Positions 23,601 to 26,600 of a stretch of DNA of 64,000 nt are shown here, piece by piece. This DNA comes from Stieleria varia (GTDB taxonomy: Bacteria > Planctomycetota > Planctomycetia > Pirellulales > Pirellulaceae): contig NZ_CP151726.1 of the NCBI RefSeq assembly GCF_038443385.1, positions 2,790,001 through 2,854,000 of the forward strand, written 5' to 3'. Each line of letters starts with the position of its first letter. Position 1 is the stretch's first letter. The notes below the pieces were generated by a model that was given only the letters and a program-made list of their open reading frames with translations, did no database searches and had not been told where the DNA came from. Made by a program: the position numbers and the translations under genes.

Positions 23601-26600
23601 GATCCCATCGAGATTGATTCGTCCATCACCACGACAACGTCCACGTAGGGAACATCCGTCGGCACGACGTCGATCACGCCACACGCGCCGCTGTTCAGCG
23701 TGTCGTTCATCGGTCGGCCTTCGGGTGTAAACCCTGCGCCGACGGTACAGTCGTTGATCGATGTCAGAACGACCGGGTTGCCCGGTGTACCAATGACTTG
23801 CACCGTACCGCCGATTCGATCATTGATATCAAGCGGAGTTCCGGTGCCCAGTAGCTCCGCACCGCTACCGAACTTCACCACCAAGCTCTGATCTGGGGCA
23901 CTCTCTAATCGCAGCCCACCGCGATAGTGATGCGTCGCGCTGGCGATATCTCCGGCGACATAGTGGACGATATCGGTGTCGTCCCAAATGCTGTCCGTGG
24001 TCAAGACCTCACTGCGAACGCTGATCGCGTTGAAGGTGTTCCGATTCAAGCGGTTTCCGGAAATCAGAGGTCCCTGATTGTCCAAGTCAGTCTCCACGAT
24101 GCTGATCGCACCCGTGGAACGCCCGTGGTCAAGAATCGCGTCTGGAGTAAATGAGTCCGGATTGATGCTGATCGCAGCCCCGGCATTTCCTTCGATCGTA
24201 TTCTCGACAATGATCGGTTGGCTGCCACGCACAAAGATGGCAGCGGGCTCATTGAAGCCATGTCCACCGCGAATTCCAGGACCGCCAGAACCGTCGGCAT
24301 TGTCGCGGATCGTCGAATTCGCGATTCGAACGTCGGCTTGGATGATTTCAATTGCATTGAATTCATTGAATGCACCGTTGACGGCAGTGGAACCACCACC
24401 GAAACGAACTTCCGTGAAGTCCAAGCTGCCGCTGGAATCCTGTCCGAAGATCAAGCCGCCCCAGTCCCCCGGTGCAGCGTTATCACGGATGTTGTCGTTG
24501 TTCGTGTCAAAGGTGCCGCCCGCTCCATAGGTGTCATCACGACGGCTGGTGAAGATGATCTCGTTGCCGTCAGATCCCTCCGCAAACAAATCAGCGCCAA
24601 ATGTCGCATCGATTCGCGCCGACTGCATTTTGATGATCAACCCTGGATCGATCGACAATCTCGCGTCGTATCGCGGCATGAACAACGCACCGTTGTTCCC
24701 GTTATTGTCCAGAATGGGATCGTTGGAGAACTCGCTGCGTCCGTCGTCCAAGTAACTCGTCGTGGTTGCATCAAGCTCAACCACAAACTGATACTCTCCC
24801 GTACTGGGAACCAACCGGTACAACCTTCGTCCGGTGTATCCATCCGGCGCCACTGGTAAGTTGTCCAATTGAATGGCACCGCTATCAGGTGCAATGAACG
24901 TCGTGGTCGTTGCACTGGCTTGTGATTGCCCTCCCGCAGTGCCAACAAATGTCATTCGGTAATCATACGATTGTCCGCTTGCCAGCACTCCACCCAAGCC
25001 ATCCGTCAGAGAGACAGCAGTGACATCGGGCCTTTGCTCGGCACGTAACAAACCACCGCGAGTTGTCCCGTCATCCAAGTACGAGGTCGTGCGACGATCC
25101 AACTGCGTGACAAATTCATAATTACCGGTCGGGCTCGTGCTTCGATAAATGCGACGTCCCGCAAACTCATTGGGGGCCGTGGGCAGATTGTTCAACCTCA
25201 GCGCGCCTCCGGCCGAGGTCGTTCCACCAGACGTTGGCAAGCTTGCCAACGTCTCGACACCCAACTCTGTCACATAGGTGACTCGATAATAGAATGTCTG
25301 TGCGGCAGGTAATGTGCCGCCCGAAGTCGGAGTGGTGGTGACGCTGAGAACATCAGGACGATCCTCCAGCAGCACCGCGCCACCAGGTTGTCCCTGCAAC
25401 ACCAACACTTGGCTGAGCACGTGCACCACGTCGGTGTCGTCGAATCGCCCGCTGACCGTCATCGGCTCCAACTGTCCACCTGCCGGTGTCACCACCCGGA
25501 CGAACAAGCCGTTGATACTGTTGCCAGTCAAGCGGTTGCCGGCAATCTCCGGCCCGACGCGATCGTAGTCGCTGGTGAACCGAGATACCCGCTGGAACAG
25601 GGGGGCATGAAAATTGGTTTCACGAAAACTATTCGGATCGGCACTGATCGCGGCATCAGCACTGTTTCGAATCGTGTTGTAAATCAGCGTCGGTCGACTT
25701 TCCGCCATCTGCAGCGGAGTGACGACAGGCTCGTTTACTCCGATCGATCCACCGCCATACTGCATATTGGCGTGGGAGACGAAATCAAGGAAGATTCCTT
25801 CACGTTCCCATACCGGACGACCTTCGGCGTAATCGTAATCGTTGCGGAACTCAATTCCCGCCCACTGACCTGGCCCGGGCACCGTCGAGAGAGGATTGGT
25901 GTCAAATCCAATCGATTGGTCTTGATAGCTGGTGAAATAGACCTCGCCGCTGCCCGTTGATCCGTTGGTGTTCACGATGACGGGAGTACCCAGCACCTGC
26001 AGTGAAGCAAGGCTACGGTCCTCGTCGACGGATTCGCTCCCCACGCTGATCTTTGCCTTTTGCAACTTCAAGATGGCACCGGCATCGATCATCACAGCGA
26101 CACCCTGGGGCACCTCGAATTCGGCACCGTCAGCCAAAGGCCCATTGCTGGGACCGCCGATACCGATCTCATAGGCGATGTTGTCGGCATTGGTCGACAG
26201 CAAGCCGTCACTACCAGCGTTGGGCAGCAAGCGAACAATGTCGCCGGACTGTGCCAACGCCAGCGCAGCCTGTACCGTACGCTTGGGCGCACCCAACGAG
26301 CCATCGTTCAGGTCGTCCCCAAACTTGTCCACGAAAATCGTCTTGGGCTGGCCGACTTGCGCCGTCGAAAGATCTCGGGCTACTCGGAACCAGAAATTGA
26401 AATTACCGCCGGCCTCGCCATCGGCATCGCCGTCCAACGCAGTGCCATTGGAGTCCGTGATCGTCGAGCCGTCTGCCGCATTAAAGGTCATGCGCAGTTC
26501 ATACCGGCCCTCCGATACGCCACCCAAACCACTCTTGGATATCAGCCCGTTGTAATTGTCGTTGCCGCTCGCACTCACGCCGACGATGTAATTGCCCGCC

